Shown one piece after another: positions 20,496 through 32,242 of a DNA stretch of 64,000 nucleotides. The notes below the pieces were generated by a model. That model searched no databases, was not told the origin of the DNA, and worked only from the letters and a program-made list of their open reading frames with translations. Positions within the stretch are counted from its first letter, which is position 1. Each line of letters starts with the position of its first letter. The position numbers were made by a program, and so were the translations under genes. This stretch comes from Ligula intestinalis (taxonomy: Eukaryota; Platyhelminthes; Cestoda; Diphyllobothriidea; Diphyllobothriidae), in contig JAYGXS010000004.1 in the NCBI GenBank assembly GCA_036362985.1, positions 19,194,018-19,258,017 of the forward strand. The letters run 5' to 3'.

Positions 20496-21954
20496 AGAGT
20501 CAGCGCAACGTCAAGATAGTTAGGAGTCCGCCCGGCAGCGTGACACTGCAGGAAATGATGTGGGATAGCATGCCGCATAACTCAGTGCAACGTCCGACCG
20601 ATTTTCTGATAACTGTGGGCGCGCGCATTTACGGCCTTGGTTACACGCCCGTGTTGACTCCAGTTGTAAAAGTTCAGAAAGTTTTCTTTGCGATATATTC
20701 TCGCGGCATAAATCCTACGTCTCGCACTCAACTGGATCCAGTAACAAGACAGAGTTGGTGGAGGGGGGTGGGAGGACGATCAAACGCAGTTGTTGACGAT
20801 GATAAACAGTATATCCATGCGTGTTACGCACGACCTTTTATCCACACGATATACTTACGATTTCCAGGTAAAAATGGGGACCGGTCTCAGATCAGATTTT
20901 AAGCGGGAGTGCTGGAGATGTCAGATGCTGGAGGCGTCGTCACATTCCTAATCTCTGTTCTGAGAGGAGCTAGTTATCAGTATCAGTATATTTAAGTAAG
21001 TTACCTATCTGATGAAAGTTTGGAGATTGGGGAACTTAACGCACAGTTGAGGTTGATTATTTAGTTCATTAGGTTGGCTTGAGGTGCGAAATGATGTTTA
21101 TTAGAATTCCATTCTGTTCAGATCAGTATGCTGGGAGAAAATAGAGGAGAAAATGCATGAAGTTCAGCATTTGCTGATATCCGAGAAATTTCCTATGCTA
21201 TTAGACGTTGCGGAAAAGAGCTTCTTGTTAGTGCATGTTGGACTATAAAAAAACACTCATAAGGGTTCAGGAACTGTTTAGTTATATCTGTTCACAAAAC
21301 GGAAAATTTTGTTTTGCGTCCATAAAATTAAGGTAATGCTTTATTTTTGGAAAAAAGAAGAGGCAAATAAGTTTAAAAATTTATATTTTGCAAACTTATA
21401 AAGTTTTTTTTTACCGTAAAATTGAAACATAAATTTTTAAGGCTGTTAGTTGCCTAACCGCATTTAAAAATTTATATTGTATATATAAAGGTTTGTAGTC
21501 AAGGGATGCGAATGAGGAATGTATAAGTATATAGTAAATAAATCGATTGTGCAGCCAATATAAAGTTGAAGACAGTTACCATAACACTCATTGAGTGAGT
21601 TGTCACATGACATTGCGATAGAGTTTGCTCAAAAATCACCGTTGATTTTTGGTGGACAGGTGTACTGGAAACCTTTGGCGCTCTGTCCCTAAGACGACTT
21701 TGATGAAGGCAGATAGAAGGCGTATCGCATAAATGCCTTTATCTTTCCACAGTTGTCATGTGTTCAGGAGTTTAGGGCATCAGCAAACGCTACTCAAACC
21801 TATGTAACGTGCAAATGCCGGTACGACATATTTCGCAGCATATTCTAATGTTTTGAATTTAGGCATATCTTTGCGTATCAGGTTTCCCGTTGTCGTGATG
21901 GTGACACATGCTATGTGCATGTGTAAAATACTAGACGCAGTTATGGAAAATGTA
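20496..21954. other. No gene seen
   Basis: A 120-codon frame at 20540-20902 has no known motif and no splice support. From about 20990 the sequence is strongly AT-rich with no clear repeats. Confidence 0.4.
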
Positions 21955-21994
21955 CCGGGGCGAAAAGTGCCACCCCGGGGCGAAAAGTGCCACC
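21955..21994. repeat. Perfect 2 x 20-bp tandem repeat at a LINE junction
   Basis: CCGGGGCGAAAAGTGCCACC occurs twice head to tail (21955-21974 and 21975-21994), directly before the open frame of the truncated LINE. Confidence 0.95.
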
Positions 21995-22679
21995 GAAACA
22001 CAGTTATTTTATCAATGGTACCGCATTAAACGAGGTTGAGACACACAAAGATCTGGGTATATGGACAACCGCGAACTTGATGCAAACAGAGCACTGTAAA
22101 ACGTCCGTCCAGAAAGCAACTAGTACCCTGCACTGGATCAGACGAGCGTTCAAAATCTTTCCACCTGAACTCTTCGGAAAAATATTTGGCACCTTTGTGA
22201 GACCACATCTTGAATACGGCATGCCAGTTTGGACACCGTGGTTGAAGAAAGATGTGGAGCTTCTTGAACAAGTGCAACGCAGGGCAACAAAGATGGTCGA
22301 CGGTCTCAGGGATTTACCATATCAGGAGAGATTAATAAAACTTGACCTTTTTCCTTTGTCTTACAGGAACGTTCAGTGCAGCCTGCTCTGGACATTCCGG
22401 ATAATCCGGGGCCACATTTCCTCCCTAAAATTGGAGGATTTCTTCCAATTAGCCACCACTACTCACCTGCGTGGGCATCCTTACAAGGTCACAAACGAAC
22501 GCACCCGATTAGACCTCCGAAAATATTTCTTCAGTCAACGCGTGGTCCGGCCTTGGAACTTGCTACCAAGCGAGACGGTTTCCGCTGACACAGTTACGGA
22601 ATTTAAAAGAAGACTTGATGTGATTTTATTTGACAAAAGGCGACTTTTACAACACGATTTCCTACTGCCAGCACTGTGA
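21987..22679 (+). pseudogene. 5'-truncated CR1-like LINE, reverse transcriptase C-terminus
   Basis: A 230-codon open frame holds only the part after the active site: NGTALNEVETHKDLGIW, TFVRPHLEYGMPVWTPWLKK, RRATKMVDGLRDLPYQERL, KLDLFPLSYRN, HLRGHPYK and RVVRPWNLLPSE. These match the C-terminal blocks of the 16.4-18.7 kb LINE. The FADD region is missing, as expected from 5' truncation during target-primed integration. It has no internal stop, so it is probably young, but it cannot make an active enzyme. Confidence 0.9.
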
Positions 22680-22972
22680 ACAATTTTTCTGGCTTTAGAC
22701 CGTTTTCATTCTTTTCCGTGAAATTCACTCGAAATTCTGTTATGATATCATATGTGCACCCCGACTGCACATTAACTGTAAGAATAACCTGTTTGCGTTA
22801 CATTAATAGGGTCCTCAAGGGCATTTCTTGCCTGTTTCCCTTAAAATATACATATACTTCAGGCCGAGGGTTCCAGCCATATGTTCATGACCGCGTCAAA
22901 TAAATTATCCAACTCTGTGAAAAGCATAATTTAAATGATTCATTTATACAACTTCGGAAATTTTCGCCTTTT

Positions 22973-24430
22973 ACGTACCAGCCAAGATTTTGAAGGAGCT
23001 CGCCAATGAGTTGGGCAAACCACTCTCGATGCTCTTCCAAACCTCCTTCGAGACCGGATGCCTACCAGTAGATTGGAAATCCGCGAGGATTACGCCGCTA
23101 TACAAGGGTGGAAGCAGGGTCTCAGCGAATAATTACCGACCGGTCAGCCTTACTGCAATCTGTTACAAAATCATGGAAAAAATTACTAAGCAAAAACTTA
23201 TGCAGTTCCTGGAACAAAACCATCTGCTATCGGATGCTCAGCATGGTTTTCGCAGAGCTAGGTCCTGGGTAACAAACTTGCTGTACTGTTTAGAACGGTG
23301 GACTGAGAGAGTCGATAGTGGAAACTCAGTGCACGCTGTCTATATTGACTTCAAAAAGGCTTTCGATAGCGTGCCGCACTACCGTCTCCTTTATAAACTC
23401 AGCCACATAGGAGTTAGTGGTAGGCTCCTTGCGTGGATAAAAAGCTTCCTAATCGGTCGCTCGCAAACTGTCCACATCAGCGACAAACAGTCAGCCAAGG
23501 TTGAGGTTGAGAGTGGTGTTCCCCAAGGCTCCGTTCCCGGCCATATCTTGTTTGTTTTCTTCATCAACGACTGTGACCGCGAACTGGATTGCGGTATCGC
23601 CATGTTTGCCGATGATATAAAACTTTGGAGCGTAATTCCAACTGCGGCACTTGCAAGAAAAGTTAAATAGACTTCAAAAATGGTCGGCGGATTGGCTCTT
23701 ACCGTTCAATGAGAGCAAGTACACCACCATTCGAGTAGGCGAATCCGGTTCTTCAAACGGCACGGCTTACCGACTGAATGACATACCACGGAAGGAAGTG
23801 AACGCCCAGAAAGATTGGGAGTCTGGATCACGCCCTCGCTTAAACCATCCCTGCATTGCACAAAGGTAGCCAAGTCCGCGATGTCGATCATATACCTCGT
23901 CAGACGAGCTTTTTCTACCTTCAATGAAGAGTGCTTCACAAAAGTCTTCGGAACCTTTGTACGACCGCACCTAGTATCCGCTATCCAAGCTTGGAGACCC
24001 TGGGCCACGAAAGACGTCAACATCCTGGAAAAGTTACAACGGCGCGCAACCAAACTTGTTATGGGGCAGGGCTCGCAGCCTTATGAAACAAGGCTGTCGA
24101 ATCTCAACCTTTTCCCATTGCGCAACAGGCAGTTTCGGGGGAACCTGATACTAGCATTCCGCATATTACGTCTTCAAGACTGCTGTCTTATATTAGGGGA
24201 TTTTTTGAATTAGCAACGACCGCGAATCTGAGGGGTCATCCTCTCAAATTAAAGGCGACAGGGGCCAAACTGGATGCTCGGAAACAGTTCTTCTCAAAAA
24301 GGGTGGTCGGAGCGTGGAATGCACTTCCTCAGGACATCGTTATGTCGGAATCGCTAGAGGGTTTTAAGCGAAAACTGGATCGATATAGCAGTGCACGATG
24401 GATCGGAACTGACAATTTACAAAAATAATA
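22973..24430 (+). pseudogene. 5'-truncated CR1-like LINE, reverse transcriptase with frameshifts, (AAT)n tail
   Basis: It starts abruptly at the VPAKILKELANEL block. Reverse transcriptase motifs follow in 22990-23670: NNYRPVSLTAICYKIME, QHGFRRARSW, VYIDFKKAFDSVPHYRL, SGVPQGSVPG and FADDIKLW. The frame shifts near 23660 and again near 23815, where VWITPSLKPSLHC, TFVRPHLVSAIQAW and LFPLRNRQFRGN continue to about 24213; a further shift leads to RGHPLKLK-like sequence. It ends with AATAATAATAAT (about 24424-24435). The FADD residues are present but the frame is broken, so it is inactive. It lies about 290 bp after the previous LINE fragment and is a different copy. Confidence 0.88.
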
Positions 24431-24435
24431 ATAAT

Positions 24436-25302
24436 GCTACTTCCAATTTTTCAGAAGTATTAGTTTTTATATCATTCACGTTTGCTTTTTATAACGCCCT
24501 TCTACGCATAGCCTCATGCGAAGGTCTCCGCGGTCTACCCTACTTGGCTATCTGCGTACCGTGATTACCCCAATAGCGATCTCATCACCCAGACCTGACG
24601 GCCTAAACATTCACCCTTGGTTCCACCCAAAGCGGACTGTCGACGATCTGGACGGATGCCTCTGTTTTTCCAGTTCCATTGGTGGACTCTGCAATCAGCA
24701 AGGAAGAATCAGGACGCAGCTTCAACATGGTGATGATCCTGGGAACCTTTGCAATGCCCCCCCCCAGTTGGATCCCCCCTCCCCTTTTTCTCTCAAATCC
24801 CACGCATTACCCCAACAAGAGCGACAGTTTCTCTTCGAAAAATCCCTGAGGAGTTTTTTCACTGTCTGCTCCTATTTTCATCCTATGACACAAGACAACT
24901 GGCCTCGCCAACAGTCTGAGAAACAGATTTTCTGCTACCACTGCACATATGTACAAATAGGGCACTCAAAGGAATTTTTCTTACATATCCCTCAATATAC
25001 TGATACTGATACTGAATCCCCTCTTTTTTTTCACAATCGATAAAACTGGCCTGATTCCAACGTTCCCCCTAAGCAGCTTAAAACTATTCTTCCTGATACA
25101 TAACTTTCAACGAAACTTCTGCACACTTTTGGCAGTGTCAGTTTGATCGTCTGGTAGCTAACGTACCTAAACTCATTTTTTGGTTATTATTGACCATTTC
25201 ACTGCTCAGATTTTAATAAGAGCTGATGTACAATTTTTTCGCAGAAGTAAACAATAATGAATTCGGACTCTCAGACAGATTAGACCTACGGATAACAAAA
25301 TG
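24436..25302. other. No gene seen
   Basis: Contains C-rich and T-rich tracts near 24758-24790. The 175-codon frame at 24516-25043 has no recognisable motif. Confidence 0.4.
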
Positions 25303-26865
25303 TTACCCTTGACCTGTTAAAACTAAAAGTTTTGCCTTGAAAGTATACAAGTGGTCTTTATCAAGAAAATGTGTACGTATTTCTTTGGTAAGAGAACCCA
25401 TGATTTCCTTAAAATTCCTGACCATCCATTCAATCAATTCGACCGTTTCAGATCTAATCAAAGCATAGAACACGGACCGCGCACGACCGTGCTTCTCGGT
25501 TATCACAATGTGATACCAAGCATACACATGGCGGTTCGTGCCGTAGGTGCCATTCATTTGCAGCCCCCTGCCGTACTGAGCAAACAAGTTCTTCAGGGCC
25601 GGCGTTGTGAAGCACACTGCGTCAAGCCCATTTTTTCCATACAAATAGTCATACATAGAGCCGCTCTCCATATTTTTTAGAGCTTCTGTCATCCCTATCA
25701 CGGACTGATCAGACCAAATGATCCGTCGTAGCATATTGGCTGTGTCCTTCATCTTGTAGTTGATGCCAGTATTCTCAAAAATGTTTGCGTTATAGTGCAA
25801 GAAACATACTTTTCAAAAAGACCTTCAGACGACCTGATGAGGGCTTTATTTGAACAATTATATTGAGGAGCTTTTCATCGACTTCGCCCTCCAACTTACG
25901 GAATTTCGGGTACGCCGACACTAACACCTGGTTACAGCTGTGGTTGTGCGTCATGCAAAAAGGCTTCACATGCAGATCAACCTTAAATTCCACAGCCATA
26001 AATCTGGCCTTTCAGCCAAATTTCATTGATCTAACACGTTATCAATTAAGTTAAATACTATTACTTCGTTCGCCGGCTTATGCTTTTAGTCCTTCGACTG
26101 CCACCGTGCACACAGTGAAAGATCACGGATTGGAACTTTATCCTGCTATACGCAGGGTGGTTATCTGGCAGTCTGCGACTGTGGCTTATTATGAAGCTGC
26201 AGTTGGCGGCCTGCGAATTCGAAAAGGGAAATCATGCTTAGCTCACCTTCACAAAATCTTTCACTTTCGACAAACGCTCTTCATAACTACTTAAAATTCC
26301 GTTCTGAATCACTCTTTCAAATGGTGAACGCAGAACTAATGATTGCTTACGTGCTCATGCTGCGAAATAACTATAATGCACCAAATTATCTTTAGGGGAT
26401 GACGGGCTCAACGTCCGAAAATCCTCTGATTTATGCTCCCTTGAATTATTGCTCGTATCAACTGTTTCCACTGGCACGCACTGGTGGTTGGAGTTCATAT
26501 TAAAGGACGTTATCGCAATAGCCTTCTTTACTCTATGATTCACATTGAAGTACGCGTCACATCCAAGACGGCTAACAGACGAAATTAACTACAAATATAA
26601 ATCATCCTTCTTTTTCCTCGGTGCCATGACGCATACATATTTACGGTGCGCATACACAAATTTTTCCGCGTATATGCATTCCACCGGATATTAATGGGAA
26701 CTGCACGTCCTGAAATGGAAGCCCGTTGCCTAAAAGTAAGCTCTCATTGATATCACTTACTTTGATAAACTCTTTTATGGCTTCTTGCAACTCCATAAAC
26801 GACTGGAAGTGTCTGCCACAGAGAACCTCTCGGAACTTCGCATGAACAGCAGAAGTGAACGCCAT
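25303..26865 (-). pseudogene. MULE-type DNA transposase relic
   Basis: Read on the minus strand, pieces occur in transposase order. First comes an N-terminal segment (26865-26641, FREVLCGRHFQSFMELQEAI). Next is a zinc-finger-like FAR1/FLYWCH segment (around 26560-26360, with VNHRVKKAIAITSFNMNSNH) and a further Cys/His stretch (25999-25790, CMTHNHSCNQVL). Last is a core with NGTYGTNRHVYAWYHI, VFYALIRSETVELIEW and FLDKDH (25800-25303). In related transposases the first motif usually starts with a catalytic Asp; here it reads Asn. The pieces are in several frames with stops between. Family assignment is by motif, not by search. Confidence 0.65.
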
Positions 26866-27039
26866 GACAGCTCACGTGAAAATGTTTAAGATGTGCACAA
26901 TCTTAAAGTGCACACTTTTCCCACCAATCATTAAGCCAAGACTGCTGATTGAACCCACCAATCATTAAGCTGTAAACTGAACCAATCATATTGAAGAACG
27001 GCAACCAAAAAACCCCAAAAAATATCCTTGCCAAGTTAC
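26572..27039 (-). repeat. 468-bp MULE 5' segment, copy A (left of the gypsy element)
   Basis: It is nearly identical to 32243-32710; I count about seven differences. It includes the first coding segment of the MULE relic. Homology starts at CTAACAGACGAAATTAAC and stops at CCAAGTTAC, six bases before the left LTR. Confidence 0.95.
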
Positions 27040-27045
27040 GCAAAG

Positions 27046-27587
27046 TATAACGAACCGAGACGACCGATGGGCGATTTCGTGCGACTATAACCCGAAACAG
27101 AACAACGAATGCTATTACTAGATGAAAACGACCGAACCCAAAAAAGAACAAGACCGTTTAAACAAAGACTGCTACTCTTAAACTTTACTACTATTTGAAG
27201 GACTAATTTATTAGTCCTGGCTACAACAATCAGTGAAGTCGTCCTTTGGCGGGGATGATTGACTGTCCTGGTCCTGGTCCTGGCCGGAGATAACTTCTGG
27301 GAGACGTTTGAAGGCGGCTGCCGGGAGTGATGATCAACCTTCCATAGGGCCGTCTATATATAGTAAGAGACAGCAGGATTAAGTCTATATTATAGAAGAT
27401 AAACCAATGGGAATGCTTAATTTATACAATAGCCAATAGCATAAACTCGCCGACATAAAATAGCCGATCAGTTAGCCAATAGGATTATGTCCGCCTGAAA
27501 TAACCAAGTCGTGACACAGTACGCCGCCATCTTTAATATAGTGCAAAATGAACAAAAATTGAGGCCATCTTAAGGGTATTTGCTACA
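27046..27587 (-). repeat. Gypsy 3' LTR (left), complete
   Basis: It runs from TATAACGAACCG (TG in the right copy, TA here) to GGGTATTTGCTACA, about 542 bp. On the minus strand the right edge begins TGTAGC, directly after a purine-rich stretch (GGGGAGGATGCAG) that can serve as polypurine tract. The pol stop codon TAG (27583-27585) falls inside the first bases of this LTR. A TATATATAG sequence near 27355 could be a core promoter. Confidence 0.85.
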
Positions 27588-30500
27588 CTGCATCCTCCCC
27601 GAAAAAGGTATCGCTGTCCTCAGCGTGCACATCATCCTCCAAATTATGTGGACTACTTCCTACGGGTACGAAAGTCTCCTCTATATCTTCGGGTGGTACC
27701 TCGTCGCGTGGGGGTTTGGGGTTACGATCTGGTTCGGCGGGACGGCCGCCCAGTTTGAGACGGTTGAAGTGTACCGTAAACTCGGGGCTGAAAGGCCGTT
27801 CGTGCTCCCGGATAACGCACGTGGTGTCCGAAATAACTCGGGTAACGGTATATGGGCCGCACCAATCAACTACAAACTTAGATGGCATTCCCTGGGCAAC
27901 GGAGTAATTCCGAAGCCAAACGACATCACCTACTTCGTAAGGACTTCCGTGGGCCAAACGGTCGTAGTGATCCTTTTGACGCCTCTGGGACCCCTAAAGA
28001 TGTATTCGCGCTTCTTCTGCGGCGATACGCATCTTATTGTTTAGACTTGTAAGGTACACGACGATGGGAACTTCGTTACTATCGCGAGGCACTTGAAGGT
28101 CCTCGATAATTCGCATTTCTCGGCCGCATGTAAGGGCAAAGGGGGTTTGGTGGGTTGATGCATGTACCGTGGAGCGATAGGCTAGCATACAGGCTGGTAA
28201 AGCATCGTCCCACGTTCGGGGAGCCTGTCTATCAACGAACGCTTTGAGCAAACCGATTAGGGTTCTATTCGTCCGCTCTACCTGTCCATTACCTTGCGGA
28301 TGGTACGCAGTCGTGCGAGTTATATTGATTCGCAGGTACTTACATAAGTCGCGTATGGTTGCGTTTTCGAACGAACTTCCCCTGTCAGAGTGAAGCTCAT
28401 CGGGGGCGACCCATCTACAAATCCAACCATTAAAAATGGCTTGGGAGACTGTTTCGGCAAAGACATCGGGCAAGGCTACTACTTCGGCCATCTTTGTCAA
28501 GAAATCAACCATCACTAAAATGTACCGATTATGCCTGTACGACTCAGTAATGGGTCCGATGATGTCGACACCAACGCGCTCGTTGGGATACCCGGTCAAT
28601 ATTGGCTGAAGAGGAGCCCTGTTTAGCTGTCGCGGTGGCTTAAGTTGATTGCATAGGGTGCAGTACCGAATGTGATTCCACACGGAACGCTTTAAGTTGG
28701 GCCAGTAATATCTACGCCTGAGTGCCCACTCGGTCTTATATATTCCTACATGTCCTAACTCGGTATGTATCCTATCTATTACTTCGTCTACCATGGATAG
28801 AGGTAGCAAGATACGTCGTGGATGCTGATCACTATCCCTATAATACAGGACACCGTTATCCAAAAATAACTTATCCCAAACTGTGTGCAGGCAGCGCGTT
28901 TCGTAGCTCTGCCCCCTTAACTCGTCCGTGCTCAACGACCGGGTTTCACTAATTTTTCTATGGTATATCGGCCCAATGTGCGGGTCTTCACGTTGTGCCT
29001 GCGCCCACATATAACTTTGGTCGTCGTGAAGCGATATCGCACTTATGTTAATGTCCGTACACGATGGACAATTACCGTGCGGTCTATAGGGTTTCCTAGA
29101 TAGGGCGTCAGCATTGTTGTGCAGACGACCCGGTCGGTATAAACATTCGTACTCATAGCCTGCTAGTTGCTCTTGCCATCGTGCGACTTGCCCTTCGGGG
29201 TTTTTGAAATAACGAAGCCATGTTAGCGAGCTATGATCCGTTCTAACTATGAACTTCCTGTACTGTAGGAATGGTCGGCATTCTTGAACGAAGAAGACAA
29301 GGGCAAGCATCTCTTTCCTAGTCACACAGTACCGCCTCTCAGCTTTGCTCAGGGATCGACTTAGGTACTGGATAACACACTCTGTCTTATCAGCTTGTCT
29401 TTGTGATAAAACAGTGCCAATGGCGAATTCACTTGCATCTGTGTCAAGTATAAATTCTCCCGCCTGTTGACTAACATTGGGGAACGCGAGGATTGGACTG
29501 GAACACAAGTTGTCTTTTAAAGTGTTGAAGCTCGCTGCACATTCGGGTGTCCACTTAAAGCGAACTCCCTTTTGCGTGAGCTTATTTAACGGTGCAGCTA
29601 TATGTGCATAGTCCTTAACAAACTTCCTATAGTATGAAGCGAGACCCGTGAAACTTCTGACTTCAGTCACATTGGTGGGTGTCGGCAACTCGCGGACTTC
29701 CGCAACCTTATCTATGTCGGTTTCGACCCCCGAGGCTGACACGAAATGTCCTAAGAACTTAACCTTATCTCGTTTGAGTACGCACTTTGTCGGCTTAAGG
29801 GTTAGACCTGCCTGTTTCAACACGTCGAATATCCTACGCAAATTATGCAAATGATCGTCAAAATCTTTTCCAAGAATAATGATATCGTCGAGATACACTA
29901 AACAGGTACTCGGGATAAATTGTGCTAGAACCTGGTTCATAAGCCTTTGGAAAGTACTAGGTGCATTAGCTAAACCAAAAGGCATAGTCTCGAATTCGTA
30001 TAGTCCAGAAGGGACTGAGAAAGCAGTTTTCTCACGGTCGGACGGCCGGACTTCTACTTGCCAATATCCAGCAGCTAAATCTAACGTCGAGAACACCCGA
30101 TTACCCGAAAGTGCATCTAACGTTTCATCAATACGAGGTAACGGAAAGGAATCTTTAGTCGTGACCTCGTTTAACTTACGATAATCTACGCATAGTCTTA
30201 ATGTCCCGTCCTTCTTCATGACTAGAACGACCGGAGACGACCAGGGAGAGCTAGATGGCTTAATTATCTTTCGATCAAGCATATCGTCTATCATTGCCTT
30301 TAACTGTGTCTGGTAGAACACAGGTAGTCGTCGAGGCGGAATCTTAATAGGTCGGGCTGTTCCCGTATGTATTTCTTGATGAGCTGCATTGGTTCGGCCG
30401 TACGAACGACCGTCCCAATCAAAAATGTCCCTAAACTCATGAATTAGATTACCTAGCTTCGTAGCGCTAACCGAATCGAGTGAGGATGGAACTAAATCCT

Positions 30501-31236
30501 TAACACATTCATCTAACTGGGACGTGTTAACCTCGACCAGTATACGTGGCGCCTCGATATAAAAAGGAATGTCAATTCCTTAAAAGCGTATACAATTAAG
30601 ATTAAAATCTACTAAACATTCAAAAGCATGTAAAAAGTCTGCTCCTAATATACATTTCCAAGTGATATCTGGGCAAATAAAAAATGTATGTGTAAATTTA
30701 ATGCTATCAAACAAAAGCTCTAGCTCTACTATGCCATTGTGTCGCAGGGTGTTGCCATTAGCCGTTTTCAGACTAATTTTGGACTTACTGCAATATCTAA
30801 CCTTCGCTTGAAGTTTAAGAAATGTTTCTAGCCTAATAAGGGAGCACCCAGCCCCTGAATCAACTAAGCATGGCAACTTAGAGTTGCCTATAGTAGTATT
30901 AATAACTGGGAAAGACTTAGTGGAACCTATGTTCATAATACACATATCAGTTATCAAAAGGCACTTACCGGATTGTTCGTCCTCACCTGGGGTGATCACA
31001 TGAACACCGGGACTATATGGGGGTCGGTTCTGTCTCGTTCGTTGCTGTCTCCAATTCCCTCGAGGAGTGGGCGGTGTTGGGCCTCGCCAAGAAGAGGTCG
31101 GTTGTGGAGGTCCAGTCCAGCCAGCAACATTCTGTGGCTGTCCATGCCAAGGTTGTGAAGGACACTGCCATGGTTGAGGGAAGCCGTAGGACAGATAGGT
31201 TGGCGGTGGAGGATTCATCTGCGTAGGAGGACTCAT
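27583..31236 (-). pseudogene. Ty3/gypsy pol polyprotein (protease, RT, RNase H, integrase) with two in-frame stops
   Basis: One reading frame on the minus strand spans about 1217 codons, broken only by a TAA at 30580-30582 and a TAG at 27994-27996. A Pro-rich leader precedes a retropepsin motif (CLVDSGAGCSLI). The reverse transcriptase part shows VDYRKLNEV, FSTLDLAAGYWQV, MPFGLANAPSTFQ and YLDDIIIL. RNase H starts at FILDTDASEFAIG. The integrase has an HHCC finger (HTELGHVGIYK...CTLCNQLK) and DDE residues (VDIIGPI, HSDRGSSFEN, QGNGQVERTNR). A C-terminal domain (27957-27583) starts KDHYDRLAHGSPYEVGD. All catalytic residues I checked are present. The enzyme set would copy and insert the element; this copy cannot express it as one chain. 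Confidence 0.93.
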
Positions 31237-31340
31237 CTGCCACTGAGCCGTCTGAGCGCCTATATCGCGGGATAGGCACTGTTTCGTGGCGTAGACGCCA
31301 ACCGTCTTTGGGGGCCGGGGACCGAAGATGTCGCGGGTAA

Positions 31341-31913
31341 TCAGTGGGACAGCGTCACGGCAATGAAAGCTGCCTCCTCTTGCTGGGCGTATTCAAGGGC
31401 CTTCTTAATGGTGGTGGGCGTGTTTCGAGCGAACTCACGCCTAACGTCATCACTAGCTACACCTTCTAGAAAGATGTCCTTTATCTTTGTTTCCAGATCA
31501 GCGAAGCTGTAGTCTGGAAAAGCTTTGTGAGCTAAGACGCGGAGATGGCGTTGGTATTCGCCAACTGACTCTCCGGTAATTTGTCTCCTGGTTCTAAGAG
31601 CTTGACGACTGTTCCATGGCGTGACTGGAACACCAAACTCTCGTCTGAGTCTGTCAAATATGGTGGCCGGGGTTAGTGATGACGTTACGTTGCAGGCCCT
31701 AGCAACGCCCAGTACCTCGTCGTCCACGCATTCGAGGACGACAGCAGATCTGCTACCTTCATCAATTGCGTCGATAAAGGTCTTCATGCGGCTCTCCCAT
31801 AGGTCGTAATCGTCTGAGGGCGAGAACCTATTTGGCCGTGTTGTCCTTGACGCAGGAGAAGTCACCTTCTCCATTGCCGTTACGAGACGAGCGAGTAGGT
31901 CGTCCATGTTCAT
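31341..31913 (-). CDS. Ty3/gypsy gag-like protein
   Basis: A 190-codon open frame begins with MNMDDLLARLVTAMEK about 20 bases inside the 5' LTR. It contains FSPSDDYDLWESRMKTFIDA and SVGEYQRHLRVLAHKAFPDY, which fit the helical capsid part of retrotransposon gag. I find no CCHC zinc knuckle; the Pro/Gln-rich stretch that follows is in the pol frame. Pol starts in a different frame, so a frameshift or decay separates them. Confidence 0.85.
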   Translation of the reverse strand: MNMDDLLARLVTAMEKVTSPASRTTRPNRFSPSDDYDLWESRMKTFIDAIDEGSRSAVVLECVDDEVLGVARACNVTSSLTPATIFDRLRREFGVPVTPWNSRQALRTRRQITGESVGEYQRHLRVLAHKAFPDYSFADLETKIKDIFLEGVASDDVRREFARNTPTTIKKALEYAQQEEAAFIAVTLSH

Positions 31914-31934
31914 ATCCCACCGCTGCCACCAAAT
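31914..31934 (-). promoter_or_regulatory. Probable primer-binding region of the gypsy element
   Basis: On the minus strand the 5' LTR ends TTACA and is followed by ATTTGGTGGCAGCGGTGGG. A TGGTGGCAGCGGTGGG-like stretch right after the LTR is common in gypsy elements. The matching tRNA cannot be named from this sequence alone. Confidence 0.5.
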
Positions 31935-32242
31935 TGTAACGAACCGAGACGACCGATGGGCGATTTCGTGCGACTATAACCCGAAACAGAACAACGAATG
32001 CAATTACAAGATGAAAACGACCGAACCCAAAGAAGAACAAGACCGTTTAAACAAAGACTGCTACTCTTAAACTTTACTACGATTTGAAGGACTAATTATT
32101 TAGTCCTGGCTACAAAAATCAGTGAAGTCGTCCTTTGGCGGGGATGATTGACTATCCTGGTCCTGGTCCTGGCCGGAGATGACTTCTGGGAGACGTTTGA
32201 AGGCGGCTGCCGGGAGTGATGATCAAGCTTCCATAGGGCCGT
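31935..32242 (-). repeat. Gypsy 5' LTR (right), truncated
   Basis: It matches the inner 308 bp of the left LTR with about 11 differences. It begins TGTAACGAACCG and stops at CATAGGGCCGTCT, where the left LTR goes on with ATATATAG and another 230 bp. At the break it joins copy A' of the MULE segment. Loss of this end removes the presumed U3 promoter of the element. Confidence 0.9.

Noticed and set aside
20540..20902. 120-codon open frame
   Set aside because: No recognisable motif, no splice sites and no composition bias.
24516..25043. 175-codon open frame
   Set aside because: Low-complexity C-rich and T-rich tracts keep it open; no motif is visible.
25836..25845. CTGATGAG as a possible hammerhead box
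   Set aside because: It is part of the MULE transposase coding relic and no GAAA follows a stem at the right distance.
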